Below the pieces are notes generated by a model. It searched no databases. It was not told the DNA's origin and saw only the letters and a list, made by a program, of their open reading frames with translations. DNA of 9,831 bases from NCBI GenBank assembly GCA_910583815.1, contig CAJTZB010000089.1:1-9831 (forward strand), given 5' to 3'. Positions 1-6,840 of the stretch are shown here, piece by piece. Positions within the stretch are counted from its first letter, which is position 1. Every line of letters starts with the position of its first letter. The translations under genes and the position numbers were made by a program. This stretch comes from an uncultured Lachnospiraceae bacterium (GTDB lineage: Bacteria; Bacillota; Clostridia; Lachnospirales; Lachnospiraceae).

Positions 1-387
1 AAAAGCTATGGGATTCAGGTTGCAAAGCTTGCAGGAGTGCCGGAAGGGGTCCTGCACCGTGCAAGGGAAATTGCGGACATGCTAGCAAGCAGCGACATCA
101 ATACAACGGCAGTATTAAAGGACAATAGTGAAAAAGACAGCGCAGATACAGGTGCTTCTGTCCAAGGAAGCAGGAAAGAAGCCATGCAGGATATGTCGGT
201 TAAAAAAGGAGCCACAGGCATAAAAAAGCGCCATACGGAACCGGATGGGCAGCTGAGCCTGTTTGACGCTCCGGACTATTCGGAACTGATAGAAGAGCTG
301 AGAGGATTGGAACTGGCGAACATAACGCCGCTGGATGCGTTAAATAAATTGTATGCCATGCAAGAAAAGGTGAAACAACTGTTATGA
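1..387 (+). CDS. mutS: DNA mismatch repair protein MutS, C-terminal fragment (5' end outside window)
   Basis: This is the last 128 residues of MutS, the mismatch-recognition ATPase that starts DNA mismatch repair and recruits MutL. The reading frame is open from base 1. It begins with KSYGIQVAKLAGVP, the conserved end of the MutS ATPase domain (helix after the Walker B and signature region), followed by the RAREI helix. Residues of about 40-80 are a variable polar linker. QLSLF at fragment residues 84-88 matches the sliding-clamp-binding pentapeptide known near the C-terminus of bacterial MutS. The tail with ITPLDALNKLY is the usual MutS C-terminal helix (TPL-AL-L pattern). The stop codon overlaps the mutL start by four bases (ATGA), so translation is probably coupled. 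A GTG at position 37 is internal and not the true start. The identification is secure; the true start and mismatch-binding domain lie outside the window. Confidence 0.95.
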   Translation, partial: KSYGIQVAKLAGVPEGVLHRAREIADMLASSDINTTAVLKDNSEKDSADTGASVQGSRKEAMQDMSVKKGATGIKKRHTEPDGQLSLFDAPDYSELIEELRGLELANITPLDALNKLYAMQEKVKQLL

Positions 388-2336
388 GTAAAATTGCAGT
401 CTTAAATCAGGAAACCATCAATCAGATTGCGGCAGGCGAAGTAGTAGAACGCCCTGCTTCCGTGGCAAAGGAACTGATAGAAAATGCGGTTGACGCAGGA
501 GCGTCCTCGGTTACGGTAGAAATTAAAGAAGGCGGAATCGGATTTCTGCGTGTTACGGACAATGGCTCCGGAATAGAAAAAGAAGACCTTCCGCTTGCTT
601 TCCTGCGCCATTCGACGAGCAAAATCCGCTCTGTATCCGACCTTCTTTCTGTCGGGAGCCTTGGGTTTCGTGGAGAAGCCCTTTCAAGCATTGCAGCAGT
701 GGCGCAGGTGGAACTCTTAACAAAGACAAGAGAAGCATTTGTTGGAAGCCGTTATGTCATAGAAGGCGGGACGGAAAAATTGCTGGAAGAGGCAGGCTGC
801 CCATCCGGGACGACTTTTATTATAAGAAATCTGTTTTTTAATACTCCGGCGAGGCGGAAATTTTTAAAGACTGCAATGACAGAAGGGGGCTATGTCAACG
901 AGCTGATGGAATGCATGGCACTGTCAAGGCCAGATATTTCATTTAAATATATGAACAATGGAAAAACGATACTTCATACAACCGGCTCTGGGGAACTGAA
1001 GGACATTATTTACCATGTGTACGGCAGAGATACGGCAATGTCGGTGCTTCCTGTACAGTATGACACGGACGAGGAAGGCATTGCAATTTCCGGTTATATT
1101 GGAAAACCCATACTTGCCAGAGGAAACCGCAGGCAGGAAAACTACTTTATCAATGGCAGGTACATCCGCTGCGCAGTGATTGGCCGGGCAATCGAAGATG
1201 CTTATAAATCCTATATGATGGGGCATAAATATCCGTTTACGGTATTGCATATCAGTATCCCGGCAGAACGCATTGACGTCAATGTCCATCCATCCAAAAT
1301 GGAGCTTCGCTTTGCAAATGGCGAAGCAGTTTATCATGCTGTCTATGAGACAGTCAGGGCGGCGCTTTCGGGAAAGAACATGATTGTGCCGGTATCTCTT
1401 TCAGAAAAGGAAGAAAAAAAGGAACAGTTGGAACAAAAACGGCAATTGGCATCCGAGAAAATACCAGAGCCGTTTGAAGAAAAGCGTAAAGGTCTTGTGC
1501 AGGAATACAAAGTATCAGAACATGCCGCAGAAGGTCAGAGCTTAAAGGACTACAAGCCGATTTTTCCAGAAAAAAGGGAATATGGGCTGGAGATTCCGTC
1601 TCCACAAGTGCTAAGAGAAACAATAGCAGCTTATACTGCCGGGCCTGCCGAAAGCAAGAAGACAGAGGCAGCAGTGCATGCTGCAGAAAGAAAACCAGAA
1701 ACAAAGCCGGAACAGCTTATTTTTACGGCAGATTTGCTGGACAAAAAACAGCAGAAGGAGTTCCATCTGATTGGGCAGTTATTTTCTACTTACTGGCTGA
1801 TTGAAATGGAACAACAGCTGTTTATCATAGACCAGCATGCGGCACATGAAAAAGTATTATATGAACGCACAATGGAAAGGTTAAAGAACAGGAAGGAAAT
1901 TGTGACACAGTCTTTGATGCCGCCGTTGATTTTAAGCCTTACCATGAGGGAGGCAGACTGTTTAAACCGCAATATTGATGTGTTTTCTCGTCTTGGCTTT
2001 TCAATTGAAGAATTTGGCGGCTTAGAATATAAAGTGACAGAAGTGCCTGCTGACATGGTAACGGTTGATGGGAAAGAACTTCTGATGGAGGTTATCAATA
2101 CGTTGCTTGGTGAGCGGGAGTTTAAGACCTCTGACCTGCTGCTTGAAAAAGTGGCATCACTGTCTTGCAAGGCGGCAGTAAAAGGCAGCTGCCGGATGTC
2201 AGAAGCAGAAGCAAAGCAGCTGATTGCAGATATGCTGACCTTAGAAAATCCGTATCACTGTCCGCATGGCAGGCCGACAACGATTTCCATGTCTAAATAT
2301 GAATTGGACCGGAAGTTTAAGCGGATTGTCAGTTAA
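384..2336 (+). CDS. mutL: DNA mismatch repair endonuclease MutL
   Basis: MutL couples MutS mismatch recognition to strand incision. The 650-residue protein has the family's usual layout. The N-terminal GHKL (Bergerat) ATPase domain shows ELIENAVDAG (E30, N34), DNGSGI (D59) and GFRGEALSSI (94-103). A second N-terminal domain follows to about residue 335, then a low-complexity Glu/Lys-rich linker to about 450, and a C-terminal dimerisation/endonuclease domain. The metal-dependent nicking site is intact: DQHAAHEKVLYE (D483, H485, E489), C595 in SCKAAVKGSC, and CPHGRP (C626, H628). These correspond to the zinc-site residues known from B. subtilis MutL and are absent in E. coli MutL, so this should be the nicking type that needs no MutH. 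QSLMPPL from Q509 sits where the B. subtilis clamp-contact motif lies. The ATG overlaps the mutS stop. Function is assigned with high confidence. Confidence 0.97.
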   Translation: MSKIAVLNQETINQIAAGEVVERPASVAKELIENAVDAGASSVTVEIKEGGIGFLRVTDNGSGIEKEDLPLAFLRHSTSKIRSVSDLLSVGSLGFRGEALSSIAAVAQVELLTKTREAFVGSRYVIEGGTEKLLEEAGCPSGTTFIIRNLFFNTPARRKFLKTAMTEGGYVNELMECMALSRPDISFKYMNNGKTILHTTGSGELKDIIYHVYGRDTAMSVLPVQYDTDEEGIAISGYIGKPILARGNRRQENYFINGRYIRCAVIGRAIEDAYKSYMMGHKYPFTVLHISIPAERIDVNVHPSKMELRFANGEAVYHAVYETVRAALSGKNMIVPVSLSEKEEKKEQLEQKRQLASEKIPEPFEEKRKGLVQEYKVSEHAAEGQSLKDYKPIFPEKREYGLEIPSPQVLRETIAAYTAGPAESKKTEAAVHAAERKPETKPEQLIFTADLLDKKQQKEFHLIGQLFSTYWLIEMEQQLFIIDQHAAHEKVLYERTMERLKNRKEIVTQSLMPPLILSLTMREADCLNRNIDVFSRLGFSIEEFGGLEYKVTEVPADMVTVDGKELLMEVINTLLGEREFKTSDLLLEKVASLSCKAAVKGSCRMSEAEAKQLIADMLTLENPYHCPHGRPTTISMSKYELDRKFKRIVS

Positions 2337-2365
2337 AAAGAGAAGAAAGGGGCAGGTAGACCGCA

Positions 2366-3334
2366 GTGGACGATAAAAAACCATTAATTATATTAGCAGG
2401 GCCGACTGCAGCAGGAAAAACCGCACTGTCCTTGGAACTTGCAAAGGCAATCAACGGAGAAATTATTTCTGCCGATTCCATGCAGGTGTATCAAGGCATG
2501 GACATCGGGACGGCAAAGCTTCCTGAGAATATGAGGCAGGGAATTAATCATTATCTGATTGACTGCCTTTCGCCGAAAGAAGAATTCAATGTTGTGCGGT
2601 TTGTGGAATTGGCAAAAGAGGCAATACAAAATATCTGCCAAAAAGGGAAACTGCCGATTGTGGTCGGGGGAACGGGCTTTTATATTCAGGCTTTGTTATA
2701 TGATATTGATTTTACAAAAAATGATGATGATAAATCGTACCGCAAGGAATTAGAAAAAATATCTAAGGAACAGGGAGCGGAGGCATTACATGGAATGCTG
2801 AAAGAACTCGATAAAACGGCGGCGGAAGAAATCCATCCTCATAATATAAAGCGTATAATACGTGCGCTGGAGTTTTATAAAAAGAGCAATGGAATAAAAA
2901 TTTCGGAACACAACAGGGAACAGCGGCAAAAGGAGTCGCCATATAATTTTGCTTATTTCGTGCTGACAGAAGAACGTGCTCTTTTGTATGAGCGCATCAA
3001 CGCGCGTGTAGATGAAATGCTTTCCGAAGGGCTTGTGGAAGAGGTACAGAGGCTTCTTTTGGAAGGAGTGCCTCGTACCGGCGTTTCCATGCAGGGGCTT
3101 GGCTATAAAGAAATTGCTGCCTATTTGTGCGGAGAGTATACGTATGAAGAGGCGGTTTATCTGTTAAAACGCAATACAAGGCACTTTGCAAAACGGCAGC
3201 TGACATGGTTCCGCAGAGAGCCGGATGTTATCTGGTTGGAACGAAAAAAAGCAGAGGAATCCGGACGAACCATACTAGGAGAAATAAAACGAGAATTGAA
3301 GGAAAAGGAAATTTTGGAAAGGGATTTGGATTAG
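2366..3334 (+). CDS. miaA: tRNA dimethylallyltransferase MiaA
   Basis: MiaA transfers a dimethylallyl group to N6 of A37 in tRNAs that read codons starting with U; this is the first step toward ms2i6A. The 322 residues match the usual bacterial length. GPTAAGKT (12-19) is the P-loop that binds the prenyl pyrophosphate, SADSMQVYQGMDIGTAK (from 35, D37) is the conserved substrate-binding segment, and GGTGFYIQALLY (from 101, T103) is the next family block. The C-terminal block RNTRHFAKRQLTWFRR is the conserved tRNA-binding and catalytic region. The start is a GTG at 2366; no ATG or alternative fits, and the P-loop begins only 11 residues later. A purine-rich AGAAAGGGG lies upstream, somewhat distant from the start. 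It follows mutL after 29 bases, the standard mutS-mutL-miaA order of Firmicutes, and is presumably cotranscribed. Confidence 0.96.
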   Translation: MDDKKPLIILAGPTAAGKTALSLELAKAINGEIISADSMQVYQGMDIGTAKLPENMRQGINHYLIDCLSPKEEFNVVRFVELAKEAIQNICQKGKLPIVVGGTGFYIQALLYDIDFTKNDDDKSYRKELEKISKEQGAEALHGMLKELDKTAAEEIHPHNIKRIIRALEFYKKSNGIKISEHNREQRQKESPYNFAYFVLTEERALLYERINARVDEMLSEGLVEEVQRLLLEGVPRTGVSMQGLGYKEIAAYLCGEYTYEEAVYLLKRNTRHFAKRQLTWFRREPDVIWLERKKAEESGRTILGEIKRELKEKEILERDLD

Positions 3335-3338
3335 AGTG

Positions 3339-4634
3339 ATGGAAGAGCAAATACGGCAAATGTACAAAGAGCTTGGCATATCAGAGAAGGTATTTTCCTT
3401 TTGCAAAAAGACAGAGGACAGCTTACAGGAGCGTTTTACAGAAATTGACCGCGTGGCAGAATATAATCAGTGCAAAGTCATTGCTGCAATGCAGAAAAAT
3501 AAGTTAAGCGATATTCATTTTGCAGCTACGACAGGCTATGGCTATAATGATTTAGGCAGAGATACTCTGGAAGCAGTTTATGCAGATGTTTTTAGGACGG
3601 AAGCGGCGCTTGTACGTCCGCAGCTGACTTGCGGGACCCATGCGCTGACCGTGGCGCTTGCGGCAAATTTGCGCCCGGGGGATGAAATTTTATCTCCAGT
3701 CGGAAAACCATACGACACATTGGAAGGAGTCATCGGAATCCAGCCATCAAAGGGTTCACTGACGGAATATGGAATTACGTATTCCCAAGTCGATTTGCTG
3801 CCGGATGGCAGGTTTGACTGGGAAGGCATCCGGATGGCAATCGGGCCGCAGACAAAACTTGTGACCATTCAGCGTTCTAAAGGATACCAGACGCGCCCGA
3901 CGCTTTCGGTTGAGGCAATCGGGGTGCTGATTGCCTTTATTCGCACGATAAAGCCGGATGTTATCTGTATGGTGGACAACTGTTACGGTGAATTTGTAGA
4001 AACAATAGAACCGACAGAGGTCGGTGCAGATTTGTGCGTCGGTTCGCTGATTAAAAATCCGGGCGGTGGGCTGGCGCCAATTGGCGGCTATATTGTTGGC
4101 AAGGAAGAATATGTGGAACAATGTGCGTTCCGTTTGACAGCACCGGGGCTTGGAAAAGAAGTCGGCGCGACGCTTGGGCTGAATCAGACGCTGTTCCAGG
4201 GGCTCTTTTTGGCTCCTACTGTTGTAGCCGGCGCATTAAAGGGGGCAATTTTTGCTGCCAACATTTATGAAGCGCTTGGATTTTCGGTAATCCCAAACGG
4301 AAGCGAACCAAGATATGATATTATTCAGGCTGTGACACTAGGTTCTGCAGAAGCAGTAATTGCATTCTGCAAAGGAATTCAGGCAGCAGCGCCGGTAGAT
4401 TCGCACGTCACGCCGGAACCTTGGGCGATGCCGGGGTATCATTCTGATGTTATTATGGCGGCAGGGGCATTTATACAAGGCTCTTCGATTGAGCTTTCTG
4501 CAGATGGGCCAATTGAGCCTCCATATGCTGTTTACTTTCAAGGCGGACTGACATGGTACCATGCAAAACTTGGGATCATGATGTCAGTACAGAAGCTTGC
4601 AGAAGAAGGTTTTGTATTACAATCCGAATCATAA
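3339..4634 (+). CDS. Methionine gamma-lyase family protein ('aluminium resistance' family PLP enzyme)
   Basis: A cytosolic fold-type I PLP-dependent enzyme of the family annotated as methionine gamma-lyase family or aluminium resistance protein (B. subtilis YnbB-like). About 431 residues, normal for the family. Counting from the GTG at 3336, visible features are the glycine-rich TTGYGYNDLGRDTLE block (65-79), LTCGTHAL (98-104, cofactor phosphate region), MVDNCYGEF with D214 expected to contact the pyridine nitrogen, and SLIKNPGGG with K240 as the likely Schiff-base lysine. PGYHSDVIMAAG and the C-terminal YFQGGLTWYHAKLG block are also family-typical. The substrate is not established from sequence; the lyase name is a family label. 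Two adjacent starts, GTG 3336 and ATG 3339, are possible; ATG is chosen. It begins one to four bases after the miaA stop, so it is clearly in the same transcription unit. The same neighbourhood is known in other Firmicutes. Confidence 0.9.
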   Translation: MEEQIRQMYKELGISEKVFSFCKKTEDSLQERFTEIDRVAEYNQCKVIAAMQKNKLSDIHFAATTGYGYNDLGRDTLEAVYADVFRTEAALVRPQLTCGTHALTVALAANLRPGDEILSPVGKPYDTLEGVIGIQPSKGSLTEYGITYSQVDLLPDGRFDWEGIRMAIGPQTKLVTIQRSKGYQTRPTLSVEAIGVLIAFIRTIKPDVICMVDNCYGEFVETIEPTEVGADLCVGSLIKNPGGGLAPIGGYIVGKEEYVEQCAFRLTAPGLGKEVGATLGLNQTLFQGLFLAPTVVAGALKGAIFAANIYEALGFSVIPNGSEPRYDIIQAVTLGSAEAVIAFCKGIQAAAPVDSHVTPEPWAMPGYHSDVIMAAGAFIQGSSIELSADGPIEPPYAVYFQGGLTWYHAKLGIMMSVQKLAEEGFVLQSES

Positions 4635-4648
4635 GGAGAGGGAAGATT

Positions 4649-4909
4649 ATGTCAAAAAATTCATGGACTTTATTGTTGCTGCTGCTTTCAGGCGTTGTGC
4701 TTGGTGGCTTTCTTGGCTATCTTGCAAGAGATATTTCTTGGCTGTCATGGCTCAATTATGGGCAGACGTTTGGGCTGACCGGTGCGGATGGCTCGGCGCT
4801 CTTGCTTGACCTTGGAGTGCTGAAACTGCAATTTGGCTTGCAGATTAAAATTACAATTGCAAGCATTCTTGGAATTGTAATTGCATTTTTATTGTACCGC
4901 AGGCTTTAA
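4649..4909 (+). CDS. Small membrane protein, DUF4321-like
   Basis: An 86-residue protein of unknown function that resembles the DUF4321 family of clostridial membrane proteins. An N-terminal hydrophobic helix (about residues 6-25, LLLLLLSGVVLGGFLGYL) is followed by a Trp-rich stretch (WLSWLNYGQTFGL), a loop with LDLGVLKLQFGL, and a second hydrophobic helix (about 65-82) ending in YRRL. Two membrane spans are therefore likely, with a short loop between. The frame is open further upstream to 4553, but that would overlap the preceding gene by 82 bases. The ATG at 4649 has a strong Shine-Dalgarno AAGGAGAGGGAAG directly before it and starts the protein at the hydrophobic helix. It lies 14 bases after the PLP enzyme and is probably the last gene of that unit. 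No function can be stated. A striking inverted repeat overlaps codons 67-78. Confidence 0.85.
   Translation: MSKNSWTLLLLLLSGVVLGGFLGYLARDISWLSWLNYGQTFGLTGADGSALLLDLGVLKLQFGLQIKITIASILGIVIAFLLYRRL
4849..4882. repeat. 34-base near-perfect inverted repeat inside the DUF4321 gene
   Basis: Ten-base outer arms AATTACAATT (4849-4858) and AATTGTAATT (4873-4882) are exact reverse complements. Inside them, after one G-G mismatch, CAAG (4860-4863) pairs with CTTG (4868-4871) around the loop CATT. In all, 14 of 15 possible stem pairs match. It encodes part of the second membrane helix (ITIASILGIVI), so some symmetry could come from repeated ATT/GTA codons. Five Ts follow at 4886-4890, so a weak intrinsic terminator or attenuator is possible, though the stem is AT-rich and lies before the stop codon. 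The repeat is read directly from the sequence; the role is inference. Confidence 0.75.
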
Positions 4910-4913
4910 CAAA

Positions 4914-4995
4914 TTGCCACAAGGCGGCAAAAATTTCTAAAAGAAATTGCAAATCCGCGAAGCGGATTTGAGATGGGAGTGCGTCTTGCGATGCA
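4914..4995. repeat. Run of four short hairpins in the DUF4321-radC gap
   Basis: Four inverted repeats lie almost end to end. (1) TTGCCAC / GCGGCAA, 4914-4930, with a 3-base loop and one A-C mismatch. (2) AATTTCT / AGAAATT, 4932-4948, perfect, with loop AAA. (3) CAAATCCGC / GCGGATTTG, 4950-4970, nine perfect pairs with loop GAA. (4) TGCGTC / GATGCA, 4980-4995, six pairs including one G-T wobble, with a 4-base loop. No T-run follows any of them on the + strand, so none is a standard intrinsic terminator. The compact array, three members with 3-base loops, suggests a repetitive extragenic element, a transcript-end stabiliser or a processing site. I believe similar hairpin-3 sequence recurs between genes in Lachnospiraceae, but cannot verify that here. 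Confidence 0.65.
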
Positions 4996-5014
4996 GTTTA
5001 CCTGACTTTATCTT
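4986..5014 (+). promoter_or_regulatory. Weak candidate promoter for radC
   Basis: TTGCGA at 4986-4991 and TATCTT at 5009-5014 are separated by 17 bases; each matches the vegetative -35 and -10 consensus at four of six positions. Transcription from here would give a leader of only about 20 bases that still contains the radC ribosome binding site. The -35 box lies within hairpin 4 of the upstream array. radC may instead be read from the upstream unit. This is a pattern match only. Confidence 0.3.
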
Positions 5015-5041
5015 TGGGGAGAGATGGAGGAAGGGGCTTTT

Positions 5042-5743
5042 ATGTACAAAACAACAATGAAGGAGCTGCCGGTATCGGAGCAGCCGTATGAGAAATGCGA
5101 AGCAAATGGGGCAGAAAGTTTATCGGACAGGGAGCTCTTGGCAGTGCTGATCCGGACCGGAACAAAAACGGAACGAGCAGATGAAATTGCGCTCCGTCTG
5201 CTTGCTGCATGCGGAAAAGACGGACTGCAGGCCTTGTTTCGGATGAATGCAAAAGAGCTGATGAAAATTGGCGGTATTGGCCGTGTCAAGGCAGTCCAGA
5301 TACAGTGCGTCTGTGAGTTTGCAAAGAGGGCAGCATCAGGGAAACGCCTGCTTGGGACAAAATTTTTATCGCCGGATGAAATAGCTGCCTATTATGGGGC
5401 AAACTTAAAATATCATAATAAAGAAGTACTGGTGCTGCTTGTACTGGATGCAAAAAACAGAATTATAGCAGAAGAAGTTTTATCCGTTGGCACAATCAAC
5501 ACATCCATTGCAGACCCAAGGGAAATTTTTCTGACAGCATTCCGGAATCAAGGAGTGTCTGTTATCCTGCTTCATAACCATCCAAGCGGAGATCCACAGC
5601 CGAGCAGGGAAGATATTCAGACAACTTTACGTATTTGTGAGGCAGGGAAGTTGGTTGGGATTTTCCTGCAGGACCATATTATTCTTGGACAGGATTCTTA
5701 TATCAGTCTAAGGGCTGACGGATATTTGAATTTTGCAGGATAA
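5042..5743 (+). CDS. radC: RadC family JAB/MPN-domain protein
   Basis: RadC-type protein of 233 residues, the normal length. An N-terminal UPF0758 region with EANGAESLSDRELLAVLIRTGT is followed by a helix-hairpin-helix (LMKIGGIGRVKAVQ, G77-G80). The C-terminal JAMM/MPN domain has the metal-binding set H178-N-H180, then D191 in HNHPSGDPQPSRED, fitting the H-x-H-x10-D spacing of metalloproteases. Despite its name the family's cellular role is unclear; a direct role in DNA repair has not held up, and a metal-dependent hydrolase or nuclease-like activity has been proposed. The frame is open from an ATG at 5024, but the start at 5042 is preferred: GGAGGAAGGGG lies just before it, and MKELP then aligns with the usual beginning of RadC. 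Position next to mreB is conserved across Firmicutes (maf-radC-mreBCD), although no maf gene is present here. Confidence 0.93.
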   Translation: MYKTTMKELPVSEQPYEKCEANGAESLSDRELLAVLIRTGTKTERADEIALRLLAACGKDGLQALFRMNAKELMKIGGIGRVKAVQIQCVCEFAKRAASGKRLLGTKFLSPDEIAAYYGANLKYHNKEVLVLLVLDAKNRIIAEEVLSVGTINTSIADPREIFLTAFRNQGVSVILLHNHPSGDPQPSREDIQTTLRICEAGKLVGIFLQDHIILGQDSYISLRADGYLNFAG

Positions 5744-5746
5744 TGA

Positions 5747-5775
5747 TTGAAATATTGGCTGAGAAGTGTTAAACT
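5747..5775 (+). promoter_or_regulatory. Candidate vegetative promoter for mreB, extended -10
   Basis: TTGAAA (5747-5752, five of six to the -35 consensus) lies exactly 17 bases before TAAACT (5770-5775, four of six to the -10 consensus), and the -10 box is preceded by TG plus one base, the extended -10 motif common in Gram-positives. It begins four bases after the radC stop and would give a leader of roughly 30 bases carrying the mreB ribosome binding site. It would let the mre genes be expressed independently of radC. No terminator is visible between radC and mreB. Confidence 0.55.
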
Positions 5776-5812
5776 AAGATAGATTGCACTATAAGGAAAA
5801 GGAGGTTTTATT

Positions 5813-6838
5813 GTGGCATCAAAAGTATTCGGAATTGATTTCGGAACAAGCACAATTAAAATATACAGAAAAAACGAAGGCGTCATCTTTGATGAAAAGA
5901 ACATCATTGCATTGTGTAATAACAACGTCATGGCAATCGGAGATGAGGCCTTTGAAATGTATGGGAAGGCTCCAGACAACTTTCAGGTAACATTTCCGGT
6001 CAGAAATGGCGTCATTGCAGATATTGCCAATATGCTTTCCCTGTTAAATAAAGCATTTCAGAAGATTGCCGATAAGCACGGAAAAATTTCCGGTGCTGAT
6101 ATTATCGTTGCATCTCCAACGGATATTACCGAAGTAGAGAAAAGGGCGTTTTTTGATCTTGCAGCCAGCTCGGTTGCAAAACCAAAGAAAGTCCGTGTTA
6201 TTGAAAAACCAATTGCTGACGCAATTGGCGCCGGGCTTGATGTTATGAACGCAAGCGGCGTAATGGTTGTGGACATCGGGGCAGATACTACTGAAATTTC
6301 AGTGATGTCGCTTGGCGGAATCGTGCTTAGCAAGCTGATTCCGGTTGGCGGCAATAAGTTTGATGAAAATATTATCAGCAACGTAAGGAAGAAATATAAC
6401 CTTGTAATCGGCAGCAAGACTGCTGAAACAATTAAAAAACGTTTGGCTTATGCGATTGCTCCGGAACATGAAACTATCAAGGTATTCGGAAGGGATGTTA
6501 TGAACGGCCTTCCTACCGAGGCGGAGATTGATTCAGAGTTTGTATATGATACTATTAACGAAAGCCTGTATTCTATTGTAGATGCGGTGCGTATTATTTT
6601 GGAGAAGACTCCGCCGGAAATTTCTTCTGATATTATCGACTCCGGAATTTATGTAACCGGAGGCTCTGCAAATATCAAAAATTTGGACAAGCTGTTTGCC
6701 AAAGAAACAGAACTTCCGATTAAAATCTGTGAGGACCCTGCCAATACGGTGGTAAATGGTTTGGGCAAGGTGCTGGAAAATAATTCAAAATATGGATGTC
6801 TTGCATTCTCCTTAAAGCAGACGTATTACGGAGGTTAA
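5813..6838 (+). CDS. mreB: Rod shape-determining protein MreB (actin-like), divergent motifs
   Basis: MreB is an actin-like ATPase that forms membrane-associated filaments guiding side-wall peptidoglycan synthesis with MreC, MreD, RodA and PBP2. The 341 residues match the family. Motifs in order: phosphate-1 GIDFGTSTIK (7-16), connect-1 block with IEKPIADAIGAG (E131), phosphate-2 VVDIGADTTEISVMSLGG (D154), VGGNKFDENI, and adenosine block TGGSANIKNLD (282-292) with VVNGLGKVLEN. Several sites differ from the usual MreB consensus: DIGGGTTE is DIGADTTE, TGGGALLRGLD is TGGSANIKNLD, and EEP is EKP. It could therefore be a paralogue, but direct linkage to mreC, mreD and pbp2 supports the main MreB role. 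The GTG start is fixed by AAAAGGAGG at 5797-5805, seven bases upstream. A candidate promoter lies just before it. Confidence 0.93.
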   Translation: MASKVFGIDFGTSTIKIYRKNEGVIFDEKNIIALCNNNVMAIGDEAFEMYGKAPDNFQVTFPVRNGVIADIANMLSLLNKAFQKIADKHGKISGADIIVASPTDITEVEKRAFFDLAASSVAKPKKVRVIEKPIADAIGAGLDVMNASGVMVVDIGADTTEISVMSLGGIVLSKLIPVGGNKFDENIISNVRKKYNLVIGSKTAETIKKRLAYAIAPEHETIKVFGRDVMNGLPTEAEIDSEFVYDTINESLYSIVDAVRIILEKTPPEISSDIIDSGIYVTGGSANIKNLDKLFAKETELPIKICEDPANTVVNGLGKVLENNSKYGCLAFSLKQTYYGG

Positions 6839-6840
6839 AG

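Noticed and set aside
939..2170. Three reverse-strand open frames (about 939-1337, 1354-1704, 1790-2170) within mutL
   Set aside because: They lie opposite a fully conserved gene, have no ribosome binding sites I can support and no recognisable domains; they are antisense shadows.
4553..4648. Upstream extension of the DUF4321 reading frame
   Set aside because: It would overlap the PLP enzyme gene by 82 bases, encodes Cys/Arg-rich sequence unlike the family, and ignores the strong ribosome binding site just before 4649.
4849..4890. Standard intrinsic terminator at the end of the DUF4321 gene
   Set aside because: The stem is AT-rich, the T-run is only five bases and offset by three, and it lies before the stop codon; kept as an inverted repeat of unknown role instead.
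5024..5041. Earlier ATG start for radC
   Set aside because: The purine-rich sequence is too close to this ATG and ideally placed for the ATG at 5042, where the protein also begins to align with RadC.
4910..5041. Insertion sequence remnant or mobile element end
   Set aside because: There is no transposase fragment, no terminal inverted repeat bounding the segment and no convincing target duplication; only small internal hairpins are visible.
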